Positions 8,108 through 16,065 of a stretch of 64,000 bases of DNA are shown piece after piece (position 1 is the stretch's first letter; the number at the start of each line of letters is the position of its first letter). The notes under the pieces were generated by a model. The model had not been told where the DNA came from and ran no database searches. It saw only the letters and a list, made by a program, of their open reading frames with translations. Position numbers and translations under genes: made by a program. The stretch is from G965205725 sp965205725 (GTDB lineage Bacteria; Pseudomonadota; Gammaproteobacteria; Pseudomonadales; Halieaceae), in NCBI GenBank assembly GCA_965205725.1, contig OZ242189.1, positions 930,001-994,000 on the forward strand, in the 5' to 3' direction.

Positions 8108-8165
8108 GCGCCCGAACCGCATCTCATACCGGTTTACTTTGTATCAACAGGAGCTAAATGAAACC

Positions 8166-8402
8166 ATGAGCAGCATTGAAGAACGCGTCAAGAAAATCGT
8201 TGCAGAACAATTAGGCGTTAAAGAAGAGGAAGTGCAGATATCGGCATCGTTTGTCGAAGATTTGGGTGCAGACTCACTGGATACAGTAGAACTCGTAATG
8301 GCCCTTGAGGAGGAATTTGAAACTGAAATTCCTGACGAAGAAGCCGAGAAGATTACAACTGTTCAGTTGGCAATTGATTACATCAATACTAATCTCGCCT
8401 GA
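8166..8402 (+). CDS. acpP: Acyl carrier protein
   Basis: A 78-residue acidic ACP. The start at 8166 (MSSIEERVKKIVAEQLGV) is chosen over an in-frame ATG 60 nt upstream because it matches the universal ACP start and follows AGGAG. The phosphopantetheine attachment site is Ser37 in GADSLDTVELVMALEEEF. It carries growing acyl chains for fabD, fabG and fabF on either side. A strong hairpin terminator follows. Confidence 0.97.
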   Translation: MSSIEERVKKIVAEQLGVKEEEVQISASFVEDLGADSLDTVELVMALEEEFETEIPDEEAEKITTVQLAIDYINTNLA

Positions 8403-8423
8403 GCCATATCTGCGGTACATGTT

Positions 8424-8460
8424 AAAGCCGCTTCTATTGCAAAATAGAGCGGCTTTTGTT
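8424..8460 (+). terminator. Intrinsic terminator after acpP
   Basis: GCCGCT-T-CTATT at 8427-8438 pairs with AATAGAGCGGC at 8443-8453 around a GCAA tetraloop. There is one bulged T, and flanking AAA/TTT extends the stem into a short U tract at 8454-8457. It would end short acpP mRNAs and separate acpP from fabF. Confidence 0.8.
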
Positions 8461-8497
8461 GTATTTGGGATAAGGTAGCCGTTTGGGAGGTAGCAGG

Positions 8498-9739
8498 GTG
8501 TCGCGCAGGAGGGTGGTGGTAACCGGGTTGGGAATGATAACCCCGTTAGGCAATACCGTTGCTGAAACCTGGCAGAATATTTTGCAGGGGCAAAGCGGTG
8601 TAACCCGCATCGAAGATTTCGATGTGCGTGCCTATACAACTCAATTCAGCGCCAATGTAAAGGGCTTTGATGCGTCTGCATATCTGGCTGCTAAAGAAGC
8701 CCGCAAAATGGATACTTTTGTCCAATACGGTATGGTGGCGGGCATCCAGGCCATGCAAGATGCAGGCCTGGAAATTACCGAACAAAACGCACCTAGAATT
8801 GGTGCCGCAATTGGTTCCGGCATCGGCGGTATTGGCCAGATAGAAAAGAACACCGAGGTTGTTCGCACCTCGGGGCCCCGCAAAATTTCTCCTTTTTTCG
8901 TGCCCGGCTCAATCATCAACATGATCGCAGGTAACCTGTCGGTCAAGTATGGCTTTCAGGGCCCCAATCTGGCCATGGTGACCGCCTGCACGACGGGTAC
9001 CCACAATATCGGTCTGGGTGCGCAGCTGATTGAGCGCGGTGATGTTGACGCCATGATTGTTGGTGGCGCTGAGATGGCAACCACAGAGGTTGGTCTTGGA
9101 GGGTTTGCCGCAGCCCGTGCGCTGTCAACCAGAAACGACGACCCCCAGGGAGCAAGTCGACCCTGGGACGCAGACCGGGATGGCTTTGTACTCGGCGATG
9201 GCGCCGGAGTCATTGTCATTGAAGAATACGAATTTGCAAAAGGGCGCGGTGCACAAATATATGCCGAGTTGACTGGCTTTGGCATGAGTGGCGATGCCTA
9301 TCATATGACGCTGCCACCGAAGGACGGCCGAGGTGCAGCTCTGTCAATGAGCAATGCACTGCGCGATGCAGGCGTTAACGCCGAGCTTATAAATTACGTC
9401 AACGCACATGGAACCTCTACTCCGGCGGGTGATGTTGCAGAAAGTCAGGCGGTCAAAAAGGTAATGGGTGATGCTGCTAAAAGGGTAGCCGTCAGTTCCA
9501 CGAAGTCGATGATTGGCCATTTACTCGGGGCAGCCGGTGCTGTGGAAGCTATATTTACCGTGCTGGCGATACGCGACCAGGTAGCGCCGCCAACCATTAA
9601 TCTGGATCAGCCCGGTGAAGGCTGCGATTTAAACTATGTGCCGCACCAGGCACAGGAAATGGCGATAAACCACGCTTTATCCAATTCCTTTGGGTTCGGT
9701 GGCACCAACGGTAGTTTGCTCTTCAGTAAGATGGACTAA
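8498..9739 (+). CDS. fabF: 3-oxoacyl-[acyl carrier protein] synthase II
   Basis: A 413-residue condensing enzyme that extends acyl-ACP with malonyl-ACP. The start is GTG 8498 with GGGAGG 8 nt upstream (sequence VSRRRVVVTGLG); a TTG 15 nt further upstream is less likely. The catalytic triad is Cys164 in VTACTTGTHN, His in VNAHGTSTPAGD, and His in SMIGHLLGAAGAVEAI. The glycine-rich SNSFGFGGTNGS closes the fold. It lies between acpP and pabC, as in many gammaproteobacteria. Confidence 0.96.
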   Translation: MSRRRVVVTGLGMITPLGNTVAETWQNILQGQSGVTRIEDFDVRAYTTQFSANVKGFDASAYLAAKEARKMDTFVQYGMVAGIQAMQDAGLEITEQNAPRIGAAIGSGIGGIGQIEKNTEVVRTSGPRKISPFFVPGSIINMIAGNLSVKYGFQGPNLAMVTACTTGTHNIGLGAQLIERGDVDAMIVGGAEMATTEVGLGGFAAARALSTRNDDPQGASRPWDADRDGFVLGDGAGVIVIEEYEFAKGRGAQIYAELTGFGMSGDAYHMTLPPKDGRGAALSMSNALRDAGVNAELINYVNAHGTSTPAGDVAESQAVKKVMGDAAKRVAVSSTKSMIGHLLGAAGAVEAIFTVLAIRDQVAPPTINLDQPGEGCDLNYVPHQAQEMAINHALSNSFGFGGTNGSLLFSKMD

Positions 9740-9750
9740 CCCGCAGGCTG

Positions 9751-10608
9751 ATGGCAGTGCCGCTGTTCAATTGGGTGAACGGAAATGCTAACACGCCAGT
9801 AGACCCGGCAGACCGCGGCCTGGCTTATGGTGACGGCCTTTTTGAAACCATGCGCTATCACTGTGATCGCATTCTTCAGTTAGAAAATCATATAACACGG
9901 CTGCAACGGGGCTGCGAACGCTTGGCCATTGGGTATGATGCCTCAGCACTTGAGCACTACCTGGAGCAAGCCATAGTTCATCTGCAACAGCGCGCCATTG
10001 ATCACGCTTGCATCAAGCTAATACTGACTCGCGGTGTAAGCACCGGGTGTGGTGTACCGGCGGGTTATGGTGCACATCATTCAGAGGCAACGGTTTTGGT
10101 GCAGGCCAATCCTGTAAACGCGCTCGCCTCGATTTCCCCCCCTCTATCAGTCGGCATTTGCACCACTCGCTTATCAGATCAACCGCGGTTGGCAGGGTTG
10201 AAGCACTGCAATCGTCTTGAGCAGGTTCTGGCCGCCCAAGAAGTGACGTCTTCCGAATGGGATAATGGCTTAATGATGAACGCTCGTGACGAATTCATCT
10301 GCGCAGTCAGTGCCAATCTGTTTATCTATCTGGACAAGCAATTGATCACACCGGATATCTCCTCGTGCGGCGTAGAAGGTACGATGAAGCAGATGATTAT
10401 TGAAAAACTGGCACCTGCATTGGGACTGCCAGTGATGGTTGGCAGAATTACTCACGAAGATTTGTACCGCGCTGATGAGCTGTTTTTATCGAATGCCATG
10501 ATCGCTGTTCAGTCGGCCTGTCTGCATGATTCTGCTACACAGCAAGTCGGAGCGGTGACCACGCAGCTCTTTCGGCAATACCTCAACGCAGTGCAGACAC
10601 AGTACTAA
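9751..10608 (+). CDS. pabC: Aminodeoxychorismate lyase
   Basis: A 285-residue class IV PLP enzyme that converts 4-amino-4-deoxychorismate to p-aminobenzoate and pyruvate for folate synthesis. The start DRGLAYGDGLFETM, the lysine region ARLAGLKHCNRLEQ (here LAGLKHCNRLEQVLA) and NLFIYLDKQLITPDISSCGV fit PabC. The stop codon overlaps the mltG start (TAATG), the usual pabC-mltG coupling. Confidence 0.93.
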   Translation: MAVPLFNWVNGNANTPVDPADRGLAYGDGLFETMRYHCDRILQLENHITRLQRGCERLAIGYDASALEHYLEQAIVHLQQRAIDHACIKLILTRGVSTGCGVPAGYGAHHSEATVLVQANPVNALASISPPLSVGICTTRLSDQPRLAGLKHCNRLEQVLAAQEVTSSEWDNGLMMNARDEFICAVSANLFIYLDKQLITPDISSCGVEGTMKQMIIEKLAPALGLPVMVGRITHEDLYRADELFLSNAMIAVQSACLHDSATQQVGAVTTQLFRQYLNAVQTQY

Positions 10609-11633
10609 TGCAACGCGCCAGCATCGTCTTCGGCTTGTTGATTCTTGTTGCGGGCAGTGCTTTTCAGGCGCTGATGGCGTGGTGGACTCAGCCCTTTGAG
10701 GGGCAGCCGCAGGTCGTGTTGGAAGTTGAGCAGGGTGCTTCGCTCGCCAGCGTCGCCGCCGATCTGGAGTCCGCCGGTGCGCTGAAAAATGCACAGCTTT
10801 GGCGCCAGGTCGCTCGTTTCCGCGGGCAGGCGAGCCAGATTAAGCAGGGTGAGTATCTAATAACCAATAATCTCGCTCCCAGAGATATTTTGCACCGGCT
10901 GGTCGCTGGAGAAGCTATTAACTACGCGGTCACTCTGCCTGAAGGTATTCGTCTGTCACAGGCCCTCACAATGCTGGCGGATGCAAAATATCTTAAGCAA
11001 ACCCTGGTGGGGGGCAATGATCCAAAACTTCTTTCTTTGATCAAACCGCAGACACATACCGAAGGTATGTTTTTCCCGGACACCTATCAATACCGCAAGG
11101 GAAATACTGATCTCAGTATTTTAAAGCGAGCTCATGGGCGGCTGCTCAGATTACTTGATGCAGAGTGGCAGGGCAGGGCCGATGGTCTGCCACTGAAATC
11201 TCCCTACGATGCTTTGGTTTTGGCGTCTATTATTGAAAAGGAAACCGGGCAGCCGCAGGAGCGAGACAAAATTGCAGGTATATTTATTCGTCGACTTGAC
11301 CGGGGCATGAGATTGCAGGCAGACCCAACAGTGATTTACGGGTTGGGTGAGGCATTTGATGGAAATTTGCGTCGCAGTCACCTTGATGATGCAACTAACC
11401 CATACAACAGCTACCGCCATAAAGGTTTACCGCCTTCCCCTATCGGACTCGCAGGCCGCGCTGCAATTCATGCCGCTGTGCATCCCTCTGCGGGTAGCGA
11501 ACTCTATTTTGTTGCGCGAGGCGACGGTAGCCACGTATTCTCTGCAACAATAGAACAACATAATCAAGCTGTGCGCGATTACCAATTGCGCAAAAATAAA
11601 AATTATCGATCAACTCCTAACGCCGGGAATTAA
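10608..11633 (+). CDS. mltG: Endolytic murein transglycosylase MltG (YceG-like)
   Basis: A 341-residue inner-membrane protein that cleaves nascent glycan strands and helps end their polymerisation. One N-terminal membrane segment (about 6-27) precedes a LysM-like region. The catalytic domain carries LASIIEKETGQ with the family glutamate and LQADPTVIYGLG. DDATNPYNSYRHKGLPPSPI is the conserved C-terminal block. It overlaps pabC by 1 nt and is 6 nt before tmk. Confidence 0.95.
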   Translation: MQRASIVFGLLILVAGSAFQALMAWWTQPFEGQPQVVLEVEQGASLASVAADLESAGALKNAQLWRQVARFRGQASQIKQGEYLITNNLAPRDILHRLVAGEAINYAVTLPEGIRLSQALTMLADAKYLKQTLVGGNDPKLLSLIKPQTHTEGMFFPDTYQYRKGNTDLSILKRAHGRLLRLLDAEWQGRADGLPLKSPYDALVLASIIEKETGQPQERDKIAGIFIRRLDRGMRLQADPTVIYGLGEAFDGNLRRSHLDDATNPYNSYRHKGLPPSPIGLAGRAAIHAAVHPSAGSELYFVARGDGSHVFSATIEQHNQAVRDYQLRKNKNYRSTPNAGN

Positions 11634-11639
11634 CTAGCA

Positions 11640-12287
11640 ATGCCTGAAAAATCCGGACTATTCATTACTATTGAAGGCGGAGAAGGTGTTGGAAAATCAA
11701 CCAACATTTCAGCGATCAAACACCATCTGAGTGATTGTGGAATTCCGTATCAACTCACCCGTGAACCGGGGGGTACTCCGCTGGCCGAAGGCATCAGGGA
11801 GTTGTTACTGGCGGTGCGCACGGAGACTTTGTCTCCAACATCTGAATTGCTACTGATGTTTGCCGCACGAGCGCAACATTTGCAAGAGTTGATACAACCG
11901 GCGCTTGCCAGGGGTGAATGGGTACTCTGTGACCGCTTTACCGATGCGACTTATGCCTATCAGGGTGGTGGCAGGGGGCTTTCTGAGCAAGATATCCAGT
12001 TGCTGGAGAGCTTGGTGCAGGGGTCTCTGCGTCCAGATGTGACCTTCTTGCTGGATGCGCCCATAGAAGTCGGAATAGCGCGGGCACAACAACGCGGTGA
12101 GCTGGATAGATTTGAGCAGGAGAAGCTGGAGTTTTTTGAGAGGGTGCGCGCCTCTTATCTGGCGCGAGCCAGCCACGAGGCAGACAGGTTTCGAGTGATA
12201 GATACCAACCGTAAACCAGACGCTGTATGCGCAGATATTATTCGCGTGCTGGATACACTAATCAATGGACACGCCAATAATGGGTAG
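11640..12287 (+). CDS. tmk: Thymidylate kinase
   Basis: A 215-residue dTMP kinase. The P-loop GGEGVGKST is near 13-21, the DR-motif CDRFTDATYAYQGGGRGL near 98-115, and the lid and C-terminal region include REPGGTPLAEGIREL. In Pseudomonas relatives holB and pilZ follow tmk; here the next gene is a tRNA 240 bp away, so the cluster is broken after tmk. Confidence 0.95.
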   Translation: MPEKSGLFITIEGGEGVGKSTNISAIKHHLSDCGIPYQLTREPGGTPLAEGIRELLLAVRTETLSPTSELLLMFAARAQHLQELIQPALARGEWVLCDRFTDATYAYQGGGRGLSEQDIQLLESLVQGSLRPDVTFLLDAPIEVGIARAQQRGELDRFEQEKLEFFERVRASYLARASHEADRFRVIDTNRKPDAVCADIIRVLDTLINGHANNG

Positions 12288-12480
12288 CTCCCACTTTTTG
12301 TAAAAAAGTGACACTGGACAGTGACGGGGCTGACATTGTGGCCCACAAAGTTGGCGCGAAATGGACAGGCAGCAGGCACAAAGGTTTTATGCCCAGAGTG
12401 GGCACATTGTGGAAACCGGACAGGTTGTGTGCTACAGCAGCCGACAGTGTATGTGTTCCTGACAAATCGCCGCTAAGTGT
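12288..12480. other. Spacer between tmk and tRNA-Val
   Basis: No gene is seen. CACTTTTT and AAAAAGTG at about 12293-12311 form an AT-rich hairpin just after tmk without a U tract. No recognisable trace of holB or pilZ was found by eye. Confidence 0.4.
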
Positions 12481-12508
12481 TTGACAGGTATCGTGAAATC
12501 TGTAGAAT
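12481..12508 (+). promoter_or_regulatory. Promoter of the tRNA-Val/tRNA-Asp operon
   Basis: TTGACA at 12481-12486 and TAGAAT at 12503-12508 are 16 bp apart. They lie 18 nt upstream of the mature tRNA-Val 5' end. The GC-rich bases after the -10 box fit a stable-RNA promoter. Confidence 0.75.
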
Positions 12509-12526
12509 GCGCGTTCTCGGATTAGG

Positions 12527-12602
12527 GGGTGGTTAGCTCAGCTGGGAGAGCATCTGCCTTACAAGCAGAGGGTCGGCGGTTCGATCCCGTCACCACCCAC
12601 CA
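12527..12602 (+). tRNA. tRNA-Val (anticodon TAC)
   Basis: 76 nt with encoded CCA. The acceptor GGGTGGT pairs with ACCACCC. The D-arm TTAGCTCAGCTGGGAGAGC, the anticodon stem around CTTACAA (TAC) and the T-loop GTTCGATCC are all present. Confidence 0.97.
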
Positions 12603-12639
12603 CATTACATCCGAGTAAGCTGTCGAGAGCGCTGCCGTT

Positions 12640-12716
12640 GGACCGGTAGTTCAGTTGGTTAGAATGCCGGCCTGTCACGCCGGAGGTCGCGGGTTCGAGT
12701 CCCGTCCGGTCCGCCA
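12640..12716 (+). tRNA. tRNA-Asp (anticodon GTC)
   Basis: 77 nt with encoded CCA. The acceptor GGACCGG pairs with CCGGTCC and the anticodon loop CTGTCAC reads GTC. The T-loop GTTCGAGTC is canonical. It is 37 bp after tRNA-Val and likely in the same transcript. Confidence 0.97.
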
Positions 12717-12816
12717 CCCAGTAATCCGCAAACCCTAAAACCTGTCTGCCTGGCCAACTGCCAGGGCTTGTTCTATGTTGCAATTCAAGGGTCGCTTTCT
12801 CCACGGGAGCTGGGGT

Positions 12817-12822
12817 TATAAT
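12817..12822 (+). promoter_or_regulatory. -10 box upstream of nadK
   Basis: A perfect TATAAT lies 27 bp before the nadK ATG at 12850. No good -35 hexamer is found at the expected distance. It supports starting nadK downstream of this site rather than at the upstream in-frame ATG at 12775. Confidence 0.5.
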
Positions 12823-12849
12823 ACGGCTCCTTTAATCGTGATCGCGAAT

Positions 12850-13740
12850 ATGACTGTGGCAGTTGGCTTTACAAAAATTGGGCTTATCGGACGGGGTCGC
12901 CACGAAAACTCCGCCGAGACCCTGCAGCGCTTAGTTCAGTTGCTGTTGGCGCGTGGGCTTGAGCTCAAGATTGAGAATCGACTATTTAAAATTCTCGATG
13001 ACTCATCTGCGTCTAGTGGTGAGCGCGATGAAATCGGCTGCGACTGCGACCTGGCCATTGTCGTTGGTGGCGATGGCAGTATGCTGAGTGCGGCCAGAGA
13101 TATGGCGCCTTGCGATACGCCAGTCCTGGGCGTGAACCGGGGGCGGCTGGGATTTCTGACTGACATTGCCCCAGATGACATCGAGGTCAAAGTGAGTCAG
13201 GTACTGGATGGGCGATACGAGGAAGAAGAGCGTTTTCTGCTCGATGTGCTTGTGACCCGCAACGGCGAAGTGGTGGGGCGGGCAGATGCCCTTAACGACA
13301 TCGTTGTAAACTCTGGCACCTCGGCGCAGATGATAGAGTTTGATCTCTTTGTCGATGAAGTGTTTGTCTACCGCCAGCGTGCGGATGGCCTGATTGTCGC
13401 CACGCCTACAGGCTCAACGGCCTATTCCCTGTCGGGAGGCGGCCCGATTATGCACCCGGCACTGGATGCCATCGTGCTGGTGCCCATGTTTCCACAGACC
13501 TTAAGTTCTCGCCCCATAGTTTTAGACGGCAATAGTAATATACGCATTGATATTGCAGAGAATAATCGTATTCACCCGCCGGTAACCTGTGACGGTCAGG
13601 TTAATATGACCGCTCGCCCCGGCGACCGGGTACAGGTCTACAAAAAGCCTCATAAGCTGCGGCTTATACACCCGCTGGATCATAATTTTTACGCCAGTTG
13701 TCGCGATAAATTGCGCTGGAGCAATGGGCTGGTCGAATAG
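12850..13740 (+). CDS. nadK: NAD kinase
   Basis: A 296-residue ATP-NAD kinase that makes NADP. The start at 12850 (MTVAVGFTKIGLIGR) gives the usual family length. VVGGDGSMLSAAR is the GGDG motif near residues 76-88, followed by GVNRGRLGFLTDI and the NAD-binding block DGLIVATPTGSTAYSLSGGG. It is followed after 3 bp by the rhomboid gene. The order nadK-rhomboid-DUF1315-DUF2797-pepN resembles that in Pseudomonas. Confidence 0.95.
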   Translation: MTVAVGFTKIGLIGRGRHENSAETLQRLVQLLLARGLELKIENRLFKILDDSSASSGERDEIGCDCDLAIVVGGDGSMLSAARDMAPCDTPVLGVNRGRLGFLTDIAPDDIEVKVSQVLDGRYEEEERFLLDVLVTRNGEVVGRADALNDIVVNSGTSAQMIEFDLFVDEVFVYRQRADGLIVATPTGSTAYSLSGGGPIMHPALDAIVLVPMFPQTLSSRPIVLDGNSNIRIDIAENNRIHPPVTCDGQVNMTARPGDRVQVYKKPHKLRLIHPLDHNFYASCRDKLRWSNGLVE

Positions 13741-13743
13741 GGC

Positions 13744-14400
13744 ATGACTCCACTGACCGCGGACAACTGGCGCCGTGTGCCAGTCACCTTGCTATTGCTG
13801 TTGCTTAGTGCAGTCGGCTTTTTACTGGTGTATTTACAAGCGCCATTGAGTTGGCTAAGTGCGCTGACCTATAGCGATTTTTATGTGCGTGGGCAGACGC
13901 TCGTATTCACAGAGTCAAATCATCAATACTGGAGGTTGTTAACCCCGGTATTCCTGCATTTTGGCTGGATGCATATTGTTTTCAATAGCCTGTGGGTCTG
14001 GGAACTTGGCGGCAAGCTGGAGTTGCGTTTTGGCCCCTGGTTGTTACTTGCCTTGGCTGTTGTTTTGGGAGTCGGGTCCAATAGCGCTCAGTATTGGGTC
14101 AATGGGCCAGCTCTTTTTGGCGGTATGTCTGGTGTTGTTTTTGGATTGCTGGGCTTTTCTCTGGTATACGGGCGTTTGATGCGCGACCCATGGTTAAGGA
14201 TTCAGAATAGCATCGTCTTTTTTATGGTTGGATGGCTGGTTTTTTGTATGCTGGCTCCCACTGACCTATTCGGGTTAGGCAGCATTGCCAATACTGCGCA
14301 TGTCTCTGGCCTGGTTGCAGGCTGCGGTTTGGGCTTAATGTTTGTTGGCTGGAAGCTGGCTGTAAAGAAAGTTTTGCCTAACAGGGGGAAACTGCGGTGA
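13744..14400 (+). CDS. Rhomboid-family intramembrane serine protease
   Basis: A 218-residue polytopic membrane protein with about six membrane segments. The catalytic pair is Ser129 in the GxSG motif GGMSGVVFG and His186 in ANTAHVSGLVAG. HFGWMHIVFNSLWVW with the conserved His and Asn is the oxyanion-side segment. It cleaves membrane proteins within or near the bilayer; the substrate is unknown. Its stop overlaps the GTG start of the DUF1315 gene. Confidence 0.93.
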   Translation: MTPLTADNWRRVPVTLLLLLLSAVGFLLVYLQAPLSWLSALTYSDFYVRGQTLVFTESNHQYWRLLTPVFLHFGWMHIVFNSLWVWELGGKLELRFGPWLLLALAVVLGVGSNSAQYWVNGPALFGGMSGVVFGLLGFSLVYGRLMRDPWLRIQNSIVFFMVGWLVFCMLAPTDLFGLGSIANTAHVSGLVAGCGLGLMFVGWKLAVKKVLPNRGKLR

Positions 14401-14648
14401 GTTATAAAAATCTGCTTGCGCAAATAACCCCTGAGATATACGCCAACATGCGCCGGGCGATTGGGATTGGGCGCTGGCCAGATGGACGCAAGCTCACAGA
14501 TCAGCAACGTCAGGATTGTATGCAGGCGGTTATTGCCTACGAACAAATCAATGTGTCGGAGCGGGAACGTACTGGCTATATCGACAGGGGACACAAAGAG
14601 GGGGGGCAGTGTGACGATGTCGTACAAACCCTCAATTTCAAGGAGTAA
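14397..14648 (+). CDS. DUF1315 family protein (YeaC-like)
   Basis: An 83-residue protein from a GTG start overlapping the rhomboid stop codon (GTGA). ITPEIYANMRRAIGIGRWPDG and LTDQQRQDCMQAVIAYEQ match the YeaC/DUF1315 family, whose function is unknown. It is followed by a DUF2797 gene in the same order as in Pseudomonas, so an operon with nadK is likely. Confidence 0.85.
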   Translation: MSYKNLLAQITPEIYANMRRAIGIGRWPDGRKLTDQQRQDCMQAVIAYEQINVSERERTGYIDRGHKEGGQCDDVVQTLNFKE

Positions 14649-14651
14649 ATA

Positions 14652-15485
14652 TTGACTGAAATAATAGCCAACGGCCCGTGTCGAAAAATGCAGACCGAGC
14701 TGACAGACCCGGTTAACTATCGTTTGCCGCTGGGCGAAGCTCTGGTACCAATGAATGAGTTGATTGGTGAAAACTTAAGAATTCAGCACACGGGTGTCAT
14801 CAACTGCATTCACTGTGCTCGCAAAACCAATAAAAGCTTTAGTCAGGGCTACTGTTACCCCTGTTTTCAAAAGCTGGCCCAATGCGATAGCTGTATTGTG
14901 TCTCCGCAGAAGTGTCATTTTCACCTGGGCACCTGTCGGGAACCAGAATGGGGCGAGGAGAACTGCAATATTGAGCACGTGGTGTATTTGGCCAATTCTT
15001 CGGGTATTAAGGTCGGGATTACTCGACACTCGCAAGTGCCAACCCGTTGGATGGACCAGGGTGCTATACAGGCGCTTGCCATATTTAGGGTGAGTAGCCG
15101 CCTGCTGTCGGGCTTGATGGAGATTATATTCGGCCAGCATATAGCCGACAAAACTAACTGGCGCACGATGTTGAAAGGTGCTGTTTACCCCATCGACCTG
15201 GCCGCAGAACGGGATCGGCTGATCGCTGAATGCGCACCTGAGATTGAGGCGCTGCAAGCAGAGCATGGCATTCAGGCTATTCAGCCAGCCAATGGCGAGT
15301 CGATGACTATCAGCTACCCGGTGTTGCAATATCCTCTCAAAGTGAGCTCCTTTAATCTCGACAAGGAGCCCGTAGCGGGCGGGCGCCTTATGGGTATAAA
15401 AGGGCAGTATCTGATGTTTGATACGGGTGTTATCAATATGCGCAAATATGGCGGCTATAACCTTCAGCTAAGTCGCCTCTCCTAG
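14652..15485 (+). CDS. DUF2797 domain-containing protein
   Basis: A 277-residue protein starting at TTG 14652, with AAGGAG 8 nt upstream. It contains a cysteine-rich section: CIHCARKTNKSFSQGYCYPC near 54-73, then CDSC and CHFHLGTCREPEWG. A GIY-YIG-like stretch, YLANSSGIKVGITR, follows near 116-129. This is the DUF2797 pattern. The biochemical role is not known; the zinc-finger-like cysteines and nuclease-like fold hint at nucleic acid work, which is inference. Confidence 0.85.
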   Translation: MTEIIANGPCRKMQTELTDPVNYRLPLGEALVPMNELIGENLRIQHTGVINCIHCARKTNKSFSQGYCYPCFQKLAQCDSCIVSPQKCHFHLGTCREPEWGEENCNIEHVVYLANSSGIKVGITRHSQVPTRWMDQGAIQALAIFRVSSRLLSGLMEIIFGQHIADKTNWRTMLKGAVYPIDLAAERDRLIAECAPEIEALQAEHGIQAIQPANGESMTISYPVLQYPLKVSSFNLDKEPVAGGRLMGIKGQYLMFDTGVINMRKYGGYNLQLSRLS

Positions 15486-15680
15486 CCTGTCGGAGTTAAT
15501 CGTTGGCAGCGAGGGCAAGACCGGTTTGAGGGATTTCCTGGGTGATTTTGCGGCGCATAGCGGTTCTGTTTTTAATAATAGGGGTTCCGTTTTTAACAAG
15601 AAAGTGTGCAAAAAGTGTGCAAAAAAGATCTAAACCCGGCTGCTCCACAGTAGCGCCGTATTAAGCCCGGCACACTCCGG

Positions 15681-15779
15681 GTTGTGATCGAAGTTGAAAT
15701 TGGAGGGTTGTAAGGCTGGTGAGTCTGGTAGCACACACTCTCACAGTTGTGATCGAAGTTGAAATTAGAGGGTTGTGAG
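15681..15779. repeat. 34-bp direct repeat pair beside the minisatellite
   Basis: The 34-bp sequence beginning GTTGTGATCGAAGTTGAAAT occurs at 15681-15714 and 15746-15779 with two differences, 65 bp apart. The second copy runs directly into the 9-bp array, suggesting the array arose from its GAGGGTTGTGAG end. The remaining spacer from 15486 shows no gene. Confidence 0.85.
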
Positions 15780-16037
15780 GGTTATGAGGGTTATGAGGGT
15801 TATGAGGGTTATGAGGGTTATGAGGGTTATGAGGGTTATGAGGGTTATGAGGGTTATGAGGGTTATGAGGGTTATGAGGGTTATGAGGGTTATGAGGGTT
15901 ATGAGGGTTATGAGGGTTATGAGGGTTATGAGGGTTATGAGGGTTATGAGGGTTATGAGGGTTATGAGGGTTATGAGGGTTATGAGGGTTATGAGGGTTA
16001 TGAGGGTTATGAGGGTTATGAGGGTTATGAGGCTTAC
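15768..16037. repeat. 9-bp minisatellite, 28 perfect GAGGGTTAT units plus two edge units
   Basis: The unit GAGGGTTAT is repeated exactly 28 times at 15777-16028. It is flanked by the variants GAGGGTTGT (15768-15776) and GAGGCTTAC (16029-16037). Because 9 is a multiple of three, some frames stay open and give EGY, RVM, HNP or ITL repeats, which are not taken as genes. The array ends 28 bp before the pepN start, so copy number would change the spacing between pepN and anything upstream. Perfect identity implies recent expansion. Confidence 0.97.
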
Positions 16038-16065
16038 GATAGATAAAAGTAGAGAGATGTAGACC

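Noticed and set aside
8106..8165. Longer N-terminus for acpP
   Set aside because: The extra 20 residues lie over the -10 box and ribosome binding site, and ACPs start at MSSIEERV-type sequence.
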